Positions 1-8,704 of a DNA stretch of 64,000 nucleotides are shown here, piece after piece. The translations under genes and the position numbers were made by a program. Source of the DNA: Bin87 sp965217175 (GTDB lineage Bacteria > Chloroflexota > Dehalococcoidia > Lucifugimonadales > UBA3495); the NCBI GenBank assembly GCA_965217175.1, contig OZ244251.1:186001-250000 (forward strand), in the 5' to 3' direction. The notes below the pieces were generated by a model that saw nothing but the letters and a program-made list of their open reading frames with translations, made no database searches and was not told the DNA's origin. Numbering within the stretch: the stretch's first letter is position 1; every line of letters begins with the position of its first letter.

Positions 1-1
1 G

Positions 2-676
2 CTGTGCACTGAGCTGGGGCATCATGCCACCGCCGAAACCGACACCATCGGCCAGTGGCTGCACCGGATGAACTACGCCTATATCGAACCTAAAATGTTC
101 CTGGCCACGCAGGAATTCGATTCGGCCCGCCACTACGAGGCAATGCGCCATCGCGCCCTGTCCAACGGCGGCACGCTGGGTCTGGAATCTCCCGGCATGT
201 TGAACCGACGGATGATGGAAACCCGCGCCGGCTGGCCCGAAACCTCTGTCTCACTCTACATCGCCCGCGGTACACTGACCCTGATGCTGTACCGCTTCGG
301 CGCCCAACACGCCAACAACCCCGCCGACCGCAAGATATTCAGCCTGTGTTTGCAGGACAAAGCCCGGCACATGGCATACGGTCAGGCGATGCTGAAGTAC
401 TCTGTCGGCATCCAGGGCGCGAATTTCGCCACTTCCTTGCGGCGCATCCTGGGTTCCATCGAGAAGGACATGGCTGGGGAATTAGGCGACCCGGTGCTGT
501 GGGAAGCAATGGCCATCATCGCCGGCGGCTCCGTGGCGCACATGGCTTCAGGAATGCACGCGGTGCGCAAGTTGCGTCGCGACTACATCAGGCAGTACGC
601 CAGACGACTGCATTACGTCGGCATCGGCAAGCCTGAAAGCGCACTGCATCCAGACCTCATCGCCGTTTTGTCCTAA
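2..676 (+). CDS. Ferritin-like diiron protein, 5' end outside window
   Basis: The frame is open to the left edge (first whole codon at position 2), so the true start is not visible and the Met at 68 is internal. About 224 residues can be read and they look almost entirely helical. Two helices hold acidic-x-x-Arg-His patterns (FDSARHYEAM and QDKARHMAYG), and the upstream part has E and HH residues (ELGHHATAE). This repeated arrangement is typical of ferritin-like or ribonucleotide-reductase-like four-helix bundles that bind two metals. The exact family and reaction cannot be named from the fragment. The gene ends in TAA and is followed by 142 bp with no gene before the convergent dehydrogenase gene. 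Confidence 0.6.
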   Translation: MCTELGHHATAETDTIGQWLHRMNYAYIEPKMFLATQEFDSARHYEAMRHRALSNGGTLGLESPGMLNRRMMETRAGWPETSVSLYIARGTLTLMLYRFGAQHANNPADRKIFSLCLQDKARHMAYGQAMLKYSVGIQGANFATSLRRILGSIEKDMAGELGDPVLWEAMAIIAGGSVAHMASGMHAVRKLRRDYIRQYARRLHYVGIGKPESALHPDLIAVLS

Positions 677-818
677 ACGTAACCGTCAGCGTCTCTCCTC
701 GCATCCAGCGGCATTGCCTCCGTCAGGGGACACGCCCCCGGTAATATCCAGGGTGTCCAGCGACGCGGCGAAACAGCTCGCTTGCGTCCGCTTACCCGGG
801 GGTGGTGCGCTGGCGGCG

Positions 819-1856
819 TCAGGGCTTCAGCAGCAGTTTCCCAAAGAAGTTGGTGGCTTCCATGGCCCGGTGGGCATCAGCCGCCTCCGCCAGTGGAAAT
901 ACCTGGTGGATGGCCGGTTTGATTACTCCCCGGTTCAGGCTCGCCACGATCTGCCGCATGTCCTCCCTGGAACCCATGTATCCGCCGTAGATTTCGATCT
1001 GACGACTGAACAGCAGCCCCAGGTGCAATTCGGTCCGGAGTCCGCTGGTCGCTCCGCAGATGCAGTACCGGCCGCCCGGTCGCAGCGCGCGGAATCCATG
1101 AGTCCAAACGTCGGCCCCCACGTGGTCCACCAGCAGGTCGACACCCTCCCCGCCGGTAATTTCGCGAACCCGCTGCGTTATGTCTTCCTCGTTGTAGTTG
1201 ATAACGTGGTCGGCGCCCAGGTTGCGAGCCTGTTCCGCCTTTTCCGGCGTGCTCGTGGTGGCGATAACCGTAGCCCCCACCACGTTTTTGAAAACCTGAA
1301 TCGCCGCCGCGCCCACGCCGGCGGAAGCCGAAAACACCAGAGCAGTTTCCCAAGGCTGCAACGCCGCACGCCGCACTGCCATGTTCCACACGGGCAGGTA
1401 CGTCGTCGGAACGGCGGCAGCATCCTCATACGCAACCGACCCGTCCAGAACGTAGGCGTTGACCTCGGGCACGGACACCAGCTCGGCGTAGCTACCGTCT
1501 CGTGCCGTCCCCAGGAAGCGGCTGCGGCGGCAAAGGTCGTCGCGCCCAGACCCGCACCACTGGCATACTCCGCAGGCCAGGCGTGGGTTGACGATTACAC
1601 GGTCACCCACCTTGAGCATGCTGACGTTGGCCCCGATAGCCACCACCTCGCCGGCCGTATCGCCACCCAAAATCAGCGGCGGCGGAAACTCCCGCTCCAG
1701 CCCCCTCTGTCCCTGGCGCGTGAATATATCCAGGCGATTCAGCGCGCTGGCCTGCACGCTAACCACCACGTCGCCCGATCCGGGCGTGGGGTCGGGACGA
1801 TCTCCATATTGCAGTACGTCCACGTCGCCGTGGGCTTCGATATAAACGGCTTTCAT
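819..1856 (-). CDS. Zinc-type medium-chain alcohol dehydrogenase / quinone oxidoreductase family protein
   Basis: 345 residues, the normal length for the MDR superfamily, which oxidises alcohols or reduces enones/quinones with NAD(P)H. Visible features: GroES-like N-terminal domain with GGDTAGEV at 64-71, a structural-zinc loop with four cysteines (C95, C98, C101, C109), and a Rossmann region starting near 170 with SASAGVGAAAIQ, followed by the cofactor-binding GA-rich segment. The structural-zinc cysteines argue for an alcohol-dehydrogenase-type member rather than a zinc-free quinone oxidoreductase. The substrate cannot be predicted. It lies 14 bp downstream of the small Cys-rich gene and probably belongs to one transcript with it and cca. 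Confidence 0.85.
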   Translation of the reverse strand: MKAVYIEAHGDVDVLQYGDRPDPTPGSGDVVVSVQASALNRLDIFTRQGQRGLEREFPPPLILGGDTAGEVVAIGANVSMLKVGDRVIVNPRLACGVCQWCGSGRDDLCRRSRFLGTARDGSYAELVSVPEVNAYVLDGSVAYEDAAAVPTTYLPVWNMAVRRAALQPWETALVFSASAGVGAAAIQVFKNVVGATVIATTSTPEKAEQARNLGADHVINYNEEDITQRVREITGGEGVDLLVDHVGADVWTHGFRALRPGGRYCICGATSGLRTELHLGLLFSRQIEIYGGYMGSREDMRQIVASLNRGVIKPAIHQVFPLAEAADAHRAMEATNFFGKLLLKP

Positions 1857-1870
1857 GTTGGCGGGTGCTC

Positions 1871-2098
1871 CTAGAAAGGTGGCCGGCGGTTGTCAAAACA
1901 ATCCTGGCACAGAAAGATTACAGCGAGCGTTTCATCGTGGCTGGCTGCCCGTCCGCACCGCGGAGCCTCGCTGTCGGGTGACCAGGGTTGATGGAACTGC
2001 CCGCCGCACATCTGGCAGGTCGTACGGTGCGGACCCTCAAGCTCTTCGTTGCAAACCACACAGTATGCTGGACCTGAAACCTGGAATATGGTTACCAC
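1871..2098 (-). CDS. Small Cys-rich (zinc-ribbon-like) protein, function unknown
   Basis: 75 residues with six cysteines in spaced pairs: CVVC near residue 13, CQMC near 31, a single Cys near 48 and CQDC near 66, plus two His in the middle. This suggests a small treble-clef or zinc-ribbon fold that could bind one or two zinc ions. No family was recognised. The gene lies between cca (48 bp upstream) and the zinc dehydrogenase (14 bp downstream) on the same strand, so co-transcription is likely. The tight spacing and ordered Cys pattern argue that it is a real gene. Confidence 0.6.
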   Translation of the reverse strand: MVTIFQVSGPAYCVVCNEELEGPHRTTCQMCGGQFHQPWSPDSEAPRCGRAASHDETLAVIFLCQDCFDNRRPPF

Positions 2099-2146
2099 TT
2101 CACTACCTCCCTACCGTGCAATGTTGACTCAAAAATTTATCTGGCG

Positions 2147-3385
2147 TTAGTTTTTTGCGTTAGCCCACTGTCGGGCCAGTTTCTCTTCATCGTGCCGGTC
2201 GTGCGTAAGACCATCCAGGCGCGCCTGCCGCAGCGCCCGCAATGCTTCGCCTACCGCTGGACCGGATGGCACACCCAGCTCCAGCAGGTCAGTGCCCCGC
2301 AGCAGCGGCGCAACAGACCACCATTCCGACAGGTAGCGTTCCACGCGCTCACCAACCACCGGTTCAGCCAACCGTGTCGCTGCCGTCAGAGCATCGGGCG
2401 ACAGACCGTCCAGCAGCGCGCAAACGCCGGAGGGAAGCAAGTCTGCCTCGGTCAGCTGAGGTTGTCGAGCGTTCAGCAGCGCGGTGTCCTTCATGGCGCG
2501 AACCAGATCGGCCGGAGCGTTCAGTCGCGTTGCCAGCGATGCCCCCTGCTCCGCGGGCAGCGTCCACACCAGCGCGGATGCCCAGCTCAGCGGCGTCGCC
2601 GACCAGTCTCCCAGCCCCAACAGGTGCGCCTGCCCCAATGACGGATGTACGGCGGATAGCACCCCCAGCTCACCGGCCCGGCACAACGCCGGCAACGGCG
2701 ATGCTTCGTTGAATATACGTTCCAGCTCGTGACGTATCCGGTCGCCCGTCAGCGTGGCCAATGCGCCATGCTCAACTGCGTGCCGTAACTCGTTCAGCGT
2801 TTGGTCTTCGATCCGGAACGAGAAACGCTGCTCGTACCGTATGGCCCGGAATATACGCGTTGGGTCGTCGACGAAACTCAACGGATGCAAAGTGCGGACA
2901 AGGCCAGCTTCCAGATCGGCGCGGCCCCCGTGGGGATCGACCAACGCCATTGACTCATCAGTGATGGATGCGGCCATCGCGTTGATTGTAAAGTCGCGCC
3001 GGGCCAGGTCGTCGGCAACCGTGCCGACCCTCACCTGGGGCAACGCACCGGGTTGGTAATACGATTCGCTGCGCGCCGTTACCAGATCGATCGCGAAATC
3101 TGGCGTCGAAACCGTAGCCGTGCCAAACCGTTGATGCACGGTCAGCCGACCTCCCACGGCGGTTGCCAGCTGTTCGGCCAGGGGCAGGGCGCCGCCGGCC
3201 ACGGTGATATCAAGGTCTTTGTACGGGATACCAAGCAACTGATCTCGCACCGGCCCACCCACTACATACGCTTCTACTTCAGAGACCTTTGCCAACCGCC
3301 GCACTATATCCAGAACGTTTCGGCGGCCGTAGGCATCATCGATTACAAAAAGGCCGTGCATTGCACGCTCAACGAGGGTCAGCAT
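2147..3385 (-). CDS. cca: CCA tRNA nucleotidyltransferase / poly(A) polymerase family
   Basis: Adds or repairs the 3' CCA of tRNAs using CTP and ATP. The nucleotidyltransferase head shows GGPVRD at 43-48 and the metal-binding DLD at 57-59, followed by the family motif RRDFTINAMA and then the RNA-binding helices (FVDDPTRIFRAIRY). The ATG at 3385 gives 412 residues. The frame stays open to 3475, but that stretch (FRCKYYCRARSR...) does not resemble the family and lies in the divergent promoter region. Another ATG at 3361 is possible. The tRNAs in this window already encode CCA, so repair may be its main role. Confidence 0.9.
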   Translation of the reverse strand: MLTLVERAMHGLFVIDDAYGRRNVLDIVRRLAKVSEVEAYVVGGPVRDQLLGIPYKDLDITVAGGALPLAEQLATAVGGRLTVHQRFGTATVSTPDFAIDLVTARSESYYQPGALPQVRVGTVADDLARRDFTINAMAASITDESMALVDPHGGRADLEAGLVRTLHPLSFVDDPTRIFRAIRYEQRFSFRIEDQTLNELRHAVEHGALATLTGDRIRHELERIFNEASPLPALCRAGELGVLSAVHPSLGQAHLLGLGDWSATPLSWASALVWTLPAEQGASLATRLNAPADLVRAMKDTALLNARQPQLTEADLLPSGVCALLDGLSPDALTAATRLAEPVVGERVERYLSEWWSVAPLLRGTDLLELGVPSGPAVGEALRALRQARLDGLTHDRHDEEKLARQWANAKN

Positions 3386-3663
3386 AGGTTTCCGGGTACA
3401 AATGCAAAAGTGTTCGAAAAAGTGTAACACCCGGCTACGGGCCCGGCAATAGTATTTGCAACGAAAATCGAACACGACTCCACCTCAATTCCCGCCTGAG
3501 GTTGGCAGGTTCGTACTCCTGTCGAAACGTCGCGCTGCAACGCCGGGATCGCGTTGTGATGATGCCATCCTGGGCGCCCAGCAAATGGGGATGGCCGAAA
3601 GGGCCCTTGTTGTATACTCCGACGACACACGATACACGATCTGAAAGGGAGCATCTGAACATC

Positions 3664-4617
3664 ATGGAAACTGTTGGTTTCATCGGACTGGGCAACATGG
3701 GCGGCGGCATGTCCGCCAACATTCAGCGCGCCGGCTACCCCATGATTGTCTACGACCTGCGCGAAGAAGCCGCCCTGCCCCTGCTGGACGGCGGCGCCCG
3801 TCTCGCCAACTCCCCCGCCGAAGTTGCCGCCGCCAGCGACATCACCTTCACCTCCCTGCCAGGTCCCTACGAGGTGGAGGCCGTTTCCCTGGGCAGCGAC
3901 GGCGTCCTGCAGGGCATCCGCCCCGGCAGCGTCTACATCGACCTCTCCTCCAGCCGGCCCACCCTGATCCGCGAGATCGAACCCCAGTTCCGCGCCAGGG
4001 GCGCCTACGTCCTGGACGCTCCCGTCAGCGGCGGCAAGACCGGGGCCGCCTCGGGCAACCTGGCCGTCATGGTCGGCGGCGACCGCGAGGTGTTCGATCG
4101 GGTCAAGCCGGTGCTGGACGCCTTCGGCGACAAGGTGTTCTACGCCGGCGAGATCGGCGCCGGCAGCGTGGCCAAGCTGGTCCACAACATGATCGGACAC
4201 AGCGTCCGCCAGGCTATCGCCGAGGGCCTGACCCTGGGCGTCAAGGCTGGCGTCGACCCCGAACCCCTCTGGGAATGTGTGCGTCGTGGCGCCCTGGGCA
4301 GAATGTCTTTCCTCCACGAGGGACTGGTACGCACCATGTTCCGCGGGGAGTTCGAGCCAGCCAGCTTTGCCCTGCATCTGGCCCACAAGGACATCTCCCT
4401 CGCGACCGAACTGGCCCGCGAGTACGATGTCCCCATGCCCATGTCCACGCTGGCGCAGCAGATCTCCCTAACGGCTATGAACCGTGGTTGGGGCAACGCC
4501 GACAGCAGTTCAACCGTCCGCCTGCAGGAAGAACAGGCTGGCGTCGAGGTGCGCGCGCCCCACGTCGACGCGGAGCGTTCCAGCCGCTTTATCACCACCC
4601 ACCCCGACGCCGATTAA
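3664..4617 (+). CDS. 3-hydroxyisobutyrate dehydrogenase-family NAD(P)-dependent beta-hydroxyacid dehydrogenase
   Basis: 317 residues. Oxidises 3-hydroxyisobutyrate-type acids or reduces tartronate semialdehyde with NAD(P). The N-terminal Rossmann domain begins GFIGLGNMGGGM (5-16), the substrate motif DAPVSGGKTGA follows near 120, and the catalytic-lysine helix GSVAKLVHNM is near 170; the C-terminal half is the all-helical dimer domain. The ATG at 3664 is preferred because it begins directly at the Rossmann strand and follows AAAGGGA 13 bp upstream; the open frame back to 3502 has no family character. The gene is divergent from cca across about 280 bp of non-coding DNA. Confidence 0.85.
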   Translation: METVGFIGLGNMGGGMSANIQRAGYPMIVYDLREEAALPLLDGGARLANSPAEVAAASDITFTSLPGPYEVEAVSLGSDGVLQGIRPGSVYIDLSSSRPTLIREIEPQFRARGAYVLDAPVSGGKTGAASGNLAVMVGGDREVFDRVKPVLDAFGDKVFYAGEIGAGSVAKLVHNMIGHSVRQAIAEGLTLGVKAGVDPEPLWECVRRGALGRMSFLHEGLVRTMFRGEFEPASFALHLAHKDISLATELAREYDVPMPMSTLAQQISLTAMNRGWGNADSSSTVRLQEEQAGVEVRAPHVDAERSSRFITTHPDAD

Positions 4618-4756
4618 CCCCAGTCTGCCCATCCGCCGCTCTGCTCACCTTCGATCTACCCGTCTTCGATCTGCCCGTTTTCGAAAGGAACGCAGCAGTC
4701 CCTGTCCCGGTGGGTGCGGCCAGCTTTGTCAAATCCAGGACACCCAGGAGAATCAC

Positions 4757-5179
4757 ATGGACATCAATACCTACCTGAATTTCAATGGTGATTGCCGCCA
4801 GGCCTTTGAGTTTTACCGCTCCGTTTTCGGCGGTGAGTTTGCTCACGTTGCTACCTTCGGCGAGGGGCCACCCGATTTTCCGGCGCCAGAAAACGAAAAA
4901 GATCGCATCATGCACGTTAGCCTGCCCATCGGCTCCGGCGTTTTGATGGGCAGCGATACCAGCTCGGCGTTTGGGCCTCCCGGCACCGCGGGCAATAATT
5001 TCTCCATCAGTGTTGCCCCCGATAGCAGGGAGGAAACCGAGCGTATGTTCAACGCGCTGTCGCAAGGCGGAACCGTTACCATGCCCCTCGGTGATATGTT
5101 CTGGGGCGCGTATTTTGGCTCGTGCATCGACAAATTCGGAGTCAACTGGATGGTGAACCACGAAACGCCCAGCAGTTAG
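4757..5179 (+). CDS. VOC (glyoxalase/PhnB-like) family protein
   Basis: 140 residues, a typical single vicinal-oxygen-chelate domain of the PhnB / 3-demethylubiquinone methyltransferase-like type. It starts MDINTYLNFNGDCRQAFEFY, has FGGEF and an acidic segment in the first half, and ends with the characteristic DKFGVNWMVNHE strand. Members bind a metal and act on diverse small molecules; the substrate is unknown here. Start ATG 4757 has CCAGGAG just upstream. The preceding 138 bp after the dehydrogenase hold only two short direct repeats (TTCGATCTRCCCGT near 4650-4680). Confidence 0.85.
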   Translation: MDINTYLNFNGDCRQAFEFYRSVFGGEFAHVATFGEGPPDFPAPENEKDRIMHVSLPIGSGVLMGSDTSSAFGPPGTAGNNFSISVAPDSREETERMFNALSQGGTVTMPLGDMFWGAYFGSCIDKFGVNWMVNHETPSS

Positions 5180-5235
5180 CAATGCCCGTTGAACCCACGG
5201 CGGCGGGCGGGGATCACCCACGGGAGGCAAGGGCA

Positions 5236-6342
5236 GTGAAGGCATCTTATTTCGCTTGTATGGGATACTCGGATCGGCACCAGCTGCCGGCGATCTGGCC
5301 GGCCCCGCCCGCCTATCAGGAACCGGGGGCATCCCGGCGCACCTACCGGGAGGGCCTGGCAGAATGTGAATTGGCCGAGAACGTCGGGTTCGACTGGATC
5401 AGCGTATCCGAGCACCATTACTCGGGCAGCCGCACCACTCCCAATCCCGCCGTGATGGCTGCCGCCGTCGCCGAACGGTGCCGGAGGGTTAAAATCGCCC
5501 TTCTGGGCAAGCTGCTGCCCATCAACAACCCCGTCCGGGTGGCCGAGGAGATCGGGATGCTGGACAACCTCACCGACGGGCGTCTGGTGGTGGCGTTTAT
5601 GCGCGGCACGCCCAATGAGGACGCCGTCCACGGCGTGGACCGGGATGAAGCGAGATCCCGATTGCTGGAAGGGATGGACATCGTGCTGAATGCCATATCC
5701 CAGCCGGAACCCTTCTCGTGGCACGGAGAGCATTACCAGTACGACACCGTGGCGGTGTGGCCGAGGCCGGTTCAACAGCCCCTTCTTCCCATATTTGTGG
5801 CCACCAGGAGCGAGCCAACGGTGCGCTACGCCGCCGCAAACCGGCTTGGCATCGCCGTTTCCTACGACCCGGTGGACGATATGCAAAACATAATTCGCGC
5901 GTACCGGCAGAGCTGCGCCGATGCCGGCTGGCAACCCACCCCCGATCATATCGCTTATCGGGGCGGCATCTGCCTCGCTGAAACCGACAGTGCGGCGCAG
6001 GATCAGCTCGCCCGCATTCTCGAGGCAGCCGGCGGTAAGACAGCTCCCGATGCCAGCTCCGGCGATCGGTATGCCGGAAAACCGGCCCCTGATGCCCCCC
6101 CGGACCCTCGACTGAAGCCGGCCAACCCGCCTCGCGTCAACGCAAACCGGGGTATTGGTTTCATGATGAACTTCGTCGGCGGCCCGGACACCGTGGTGAA
6201 ACAGCTGCGGGAATACCACGACAAATGCGGCGTCGGCGTCGTGGACCTGGCATTCCAGCAGCCCGGGTTGCGGCACGAAACCGTGATGGAATCCATCGCG
6301 CTGTTCGGGCGCGAAGTTTTGCCCCGGATCCGCGACTTCTGA
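5236..6342 (+). CDS. LLM-class flavin-dependent oxidoreductase (luciferase-like monooxygenase)
   Basis: 368 residues of a bacterial-luciferase-like TIM barrel. Key stretches are FDWISVSEHHY near 55, NPVRVAEEIGMLDNLTDGRL near 100-120, and PVQQPLLPIFVATRSEPTVRYAA in the middle. Such proteins use FMN or F420 to oxidise small organic molecules. The open frame begins at 5122, overlapping the VOC gene; GTG 5236 is chosen because GGGAGG sits 8 bp upstream and conservation begins there. A Pro/Ala-rich insert (GKPAPDAPPDPRLKPANPP) lies in the last third. First of three LLM proteins in the window. Confidence 0.85.
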   Translation: MKASYFACMGYSDRHQLPAIWPAPPAYQEPGASRRTYREGLAECELAENVGFDWISVSEHHYSGSRTTPNPAVMAAAVAERCRRVKIALLGKLLPINNPVRVAEEIGMLDNLTDGRLVVAFMRGTPNEDAVHGVDRDEARSRLLEGMDIVLNAISQPEPFSWHGEHYQYDTVAVWPRPVQQPLLPIFVATRSEPTVRYAAANRLGIAVSYDPVDDMQNIIRAYRQSCADAGWQPTPDHIAYRGGICLAETDSAAQDQLARILEAAGGKTAPDASSGDRYAGKPAPDAPPDPRLKPANPPRVNANRGIGFMMNFVGGPDTVVKQLREYHDKCGVGVVDLAFQQPGLRHETVMESIALFGREVLPRIRDF

Positions 6343-6377
6343 CCCAGGCTCCCATCAGCTGCACTTTCGATATTACG

Positions 6378-6758
6378 ATGCAATCCCGGATACCGGTGAT
6401 GTTGGGTGCGGTGGTTTCCGCAGCCTTTATGTTGTTGGTCATCGGTTGCGACGCAGAGCCGTCGCCCCTCCCGTCAGTGACACCCACGGCCGCACTGCAG
6501 ACGACCTCACCTGCCACCCCCACGACTCCGCAGTCCCCGTTGTCAACAAGTACGCCTACCGCCATTCCGCCGGCGCCTTCCGTGGTTCCAACGTCCCAAC
6601 CAACCCCCACCACGGCGATACCCACACCAACTCTCACCCCAGCTCCCACACCCATTCCCACGCCGATCCCCACTCCGACCCCGGTGCCGCAACCGGTGCC
6701 CGGTGAACTTTTCTGGAGTTTCGAAACCGGCGGTAAAGTTGTAACTGTTCAGAGTTGA
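6378..6758 (+). pseudogene. N-terminal fragment of PQQ beta-propeller lipoprotein, cut by MITE
   Basis: 126 residues: a lipoprotein-like signal (MQSRIPVMLGAVVSAAFMLL then VIGC), a long Pro/Thr/Ser-rich linker of about 80 residues, then the first propeller strand GELFWSFETGGKV. Translation then enters the MITE and stops at the TGA at 6756, inside its left terminal repeat; a TAG follows at 6762. Removing the 175-bp element and one 8-bp target copy joins codon GTT (6738) to TTG (6924) and gives ETGGKVLSSPTVSDGSVYFGS, a perfect PQQ-repeat transition. This is therefore the front half of the gene continued at 6816-8066. Confidence 0.85.
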
Positions 6759-6915
6759 AGGTAGTGTCCTGGCCCCAACCTGTCTTTCCCGCGCAAGCGG
6801 GAATCCAGGGAGCCGATGATAAGCAACATTGCAGTTAAAAGGCGTCTCTGGATTCCGGCTCAAGGCCGGAATGACGGAGTGGTATGGAAATCACACGTCG
6901 AGTCTGAACTGTTAC
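6741..6915 (+). mobile_element. MITE copy A (175 bp) with 8-bp target duplication, inside PQQ gene
   Basis: Left end GTAACTGTTCAGAGTTGA (6741-6758); right end is its imperfect inverted copy (6898-6915, 15 of 18 matching). The flanks are an exact 8-bp direct repeat GTAAAGTT (6733-6740 and 6916-6923). The interior holds two palindromes, one around CCCGCGCAAGCGGGAA and one around TTCCGGCTCAAGGCCGGAA. It has no coding capacity of its own. Net insertion is 183 bp, a multiple of three. Confidence 0.9.
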
Positions 6916-8066
6916 GTAAAGTTTTGTCATCGCCAACGGTTTCGGACGGGTCTGTGTACTTCGGTTCCAACGACGATCACGTTTATTCGTTGGACGCCGC
7001 AACCGGTACATTGCGGTGGCAGTACCAGACCCGCGGCGATGTGGTCACGACTCCGGCGGTGTTTGACGGCGTGGTTTACACTACGTCGAGCCACCACCAT
7101 CTGTACGCTATCGACGAAGCCACCGGTGAGCGACTCTGGCGGCAGGAAACCGGCTACCGCCACCCATCGTCCCCCGTCGTGGCGGACGGTGTGGTTTACC
7201 TGGCGTTCGCCGATGGCTACGTGGTCGCGATGGACGCAGCAACTGGAACGCCGCTATGGGATAACTGGGCGGGTGCCACTGCGCCTACCGCTCCGGTGAT
7301 TTCCGATGGAATGTTGTTCCTGGGGTCCCTGGACGGCGGCATCTACGCCATAGACGCCGCCAACGGCAAGATACGCTGGCGCTACGGCACCGGCGGCCGC
7401 GTTGATGCGACTCCTGCGGTATCGAACGGCGTGGTATATGCGGGTTCCTCCGACGGGAACCTGTACGCCCTGGACTCGGTGACCGGCGAATGGATCTGGC
7501 ATTATACCGCCTACGACGGCATCCAAGCGTCGCCGACGGTGGCCAACGGCGTGGTGTACGTTGGCTCCAGCGACCACAGCGTATATGCGCTGGATGCCGC
7601 CACCGGAGCCCGGCTTTGGCAATACCGCACCGGCGCTCCCGTCGCGTCCACTCCAGCAGTCGTCGATGGGGTGCTTTACGTTGGATCATGGGATCGTCAC
7701 CTGTACGCGATTAACTCCGTAACCGGGGTCGTGCTGTGGAATTTGCCTACGGATGGCCCGGTGATTTCCTCGCCGGCGGTGGCGGATGGACTGGTGTATG
7801 TCGGTTCGGCCGACGAGAAAGTTTATGCAGCAGGCGTTGCTGAACCAATCGTCGACCAACTCGGCCCGCCGCTGTCGCCCACCGCCACACCGGTGCAAGT
7901 CGTCGCGCCGCCTGACCCCACCTCCGCGCCCCAGAATCTAACGCCGACGCCCACGCGGGAGCCAAGCGTTGCTCCAGACCCGGCGTCCGGGTTACAGCCC
8001 GGAGATTCGCTGTGGCGCTACGAAATCGACGGGCGGTGGTTGACGATAGCGGACGAGCCGGGCTAG
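6816..8066 (+). pseudogene. C-terminal part of PQQ beta-propeller lipoprotein (severed from its signal)
   Basis: From 6924 on, the sequence is a chain of about eight PQQ/WD-like blades of about 40 residues, each with the pattern SSPxVxDGxVYxGSxDxxVYALDAxTGxxxW. It ends in a Pro/Thr linker and GDSLWRYEIDGRW, which mirrors the N-terminal strand and could close the propeller. The first 36 codons (6816-6923) are MITE-derived, so this open frame has no signal peptide or credible start of its own. The intact ancestor was probably a cell-surface lipoprotein of about 500 residues. Any product made today would stay in the cytoplasm. Confidence 0.8.
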
Positions 8067-8106
8067 CATGGTTTCGGAGGCTGGAAGGTCTCCTCGGGAA
8101 GGACAG

Positions 8107-8493
8107 ATGACCACCAAAGAGATGAACTCGCAGGAACATGCCCAGGCCGCTCGTGACTTTCTGGTGGCGTCCGACCGGGAATTCGTTGCGGGAGACGATC
8201 TGCAGGGTTCGGAGAAGTTGTACGGAGCGGCCACCCACGTGGTATCAGCCCTGGCCCAGCAGCGGGGTTGGCAGTACCGCAGCCACCGCGCGATGAAAAA
8301 TGCGGTGTCCGCACTGGAGCGCGAATACGATGATCCGCTCGTCCTGGCGGGCTTCCTGGCAGCGGAACGATTCCACATACATTTTTTTCACCAGGACATG
8401 GAAGATTACGAGATCGAGCTGAATCGGCCCATAGTCCACCGTTTCGTAAACCATATGCTGGCCTTGCTCGACGGTGGGACCGGCGGTGCGTGA
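8107..8493 (+). CDS. PaREP1/HEPN-like helical protein
   Basis: 128 residues, helical. The core (GSEKLYGAATHVVSALAQQR, then RSHRAMKNAV) resembles the PaREP1/HEPN-like group of small helical proteins, in which a K/E-rich helix is followed by an RGW..HR segment. No canonical HEPN RNase motif (RxxxxH) was identified with certainty, so no activity is assigned. ATG 8107 is preceded by GGGAAGGA at a short 3-bp spacing; ATG 8122 is an alternative. The gene follows the broken PQQ gene by 40 bp and precedes the tRNA-Ser promoter. Confidence 0.55.
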   Translation: MTTKEMNSQEHAQAARDFLVASDREFVAGDDLQGSEKLYGAATHVVSALAQQRGWQYRSHRAMKNAVSALEREYDDPLVLAGFLAAERFHIHFFHQDMEDYEIELNRPIVHRFVNHMLALLDGGTGGA

Positions 8494-8508
8494 TACCGTG
8501 CCGCTCGT

Positions 8509-8537
8509 TTGTATCTCGATTCACAATCGTCTATAAT
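8509..8537 (+). promoter_or_regulatory. Sigma-70-type promoter for tRNA-Ser(GCT)
   Basis: TTGTAT (8509-8514) and a perfect TATAAT (8532-8537) are separated by 17 bp and lie 21 bp before the 5' end of the tRNA. Confidence 0.7.
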
Positions 8538-8558
8538 CAATATAACCCTACAGGGTTG

Positions 8559-8650
8559 GGAGGGATCGCATAGTGGTCTAGTGCGGGCGCCTGCTAAGCG
8601 CTTATCCTGGGAAACTGGGATCGCGGGTTCGAATCCCGCTCCCTCCGCCA
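8559..8650 (+). tRNA. trnS: tRNA-Ser (anticodon GCT)
   Basis: 92 nt with encoded CCA (8648-8650). The acceptor stem GGAGGGA/TCCCTCC is perfect, the anticodon stem GGCGC/GCGCT frames the loop CTGCTAA with anticodon GCT at 8593-8595, the T arm GCGGG-TTCGAAT-CCCGC is perfect, and a long variable arm (ATCC...GGAT) marks it as class II serine tRNA. Confidence 0.95.
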
Positions 8651-8704
8651 TTGTCCCTCGGAATAACCGCACCATAACCGCCCTGTAATACCGGATAGAA
8701 TCGA

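Noticed and set aside
714..1874. Long plus-strand open frame of 386 codons
   Set aside because: It is antisense to the zinc-type dehydrogenase gene, and its translation is repetitive in Arg, Pro and His with no motif; a high-GC shadow frame.
3379..4386. Minus-strand open frame of 335 codons
   Set aside because: Antisense to the 3-hydroxyisobutyrate-dehydrogenase-like gene, which has clear Rossmann and substrate motifs.
6738..6930. Programmed frameshift or two separate genes in the PQQ region
   Set aside because: The frame is the same on both sides, and the interruption is exactly a repeat element with target duplication, so insertion explains it fully.
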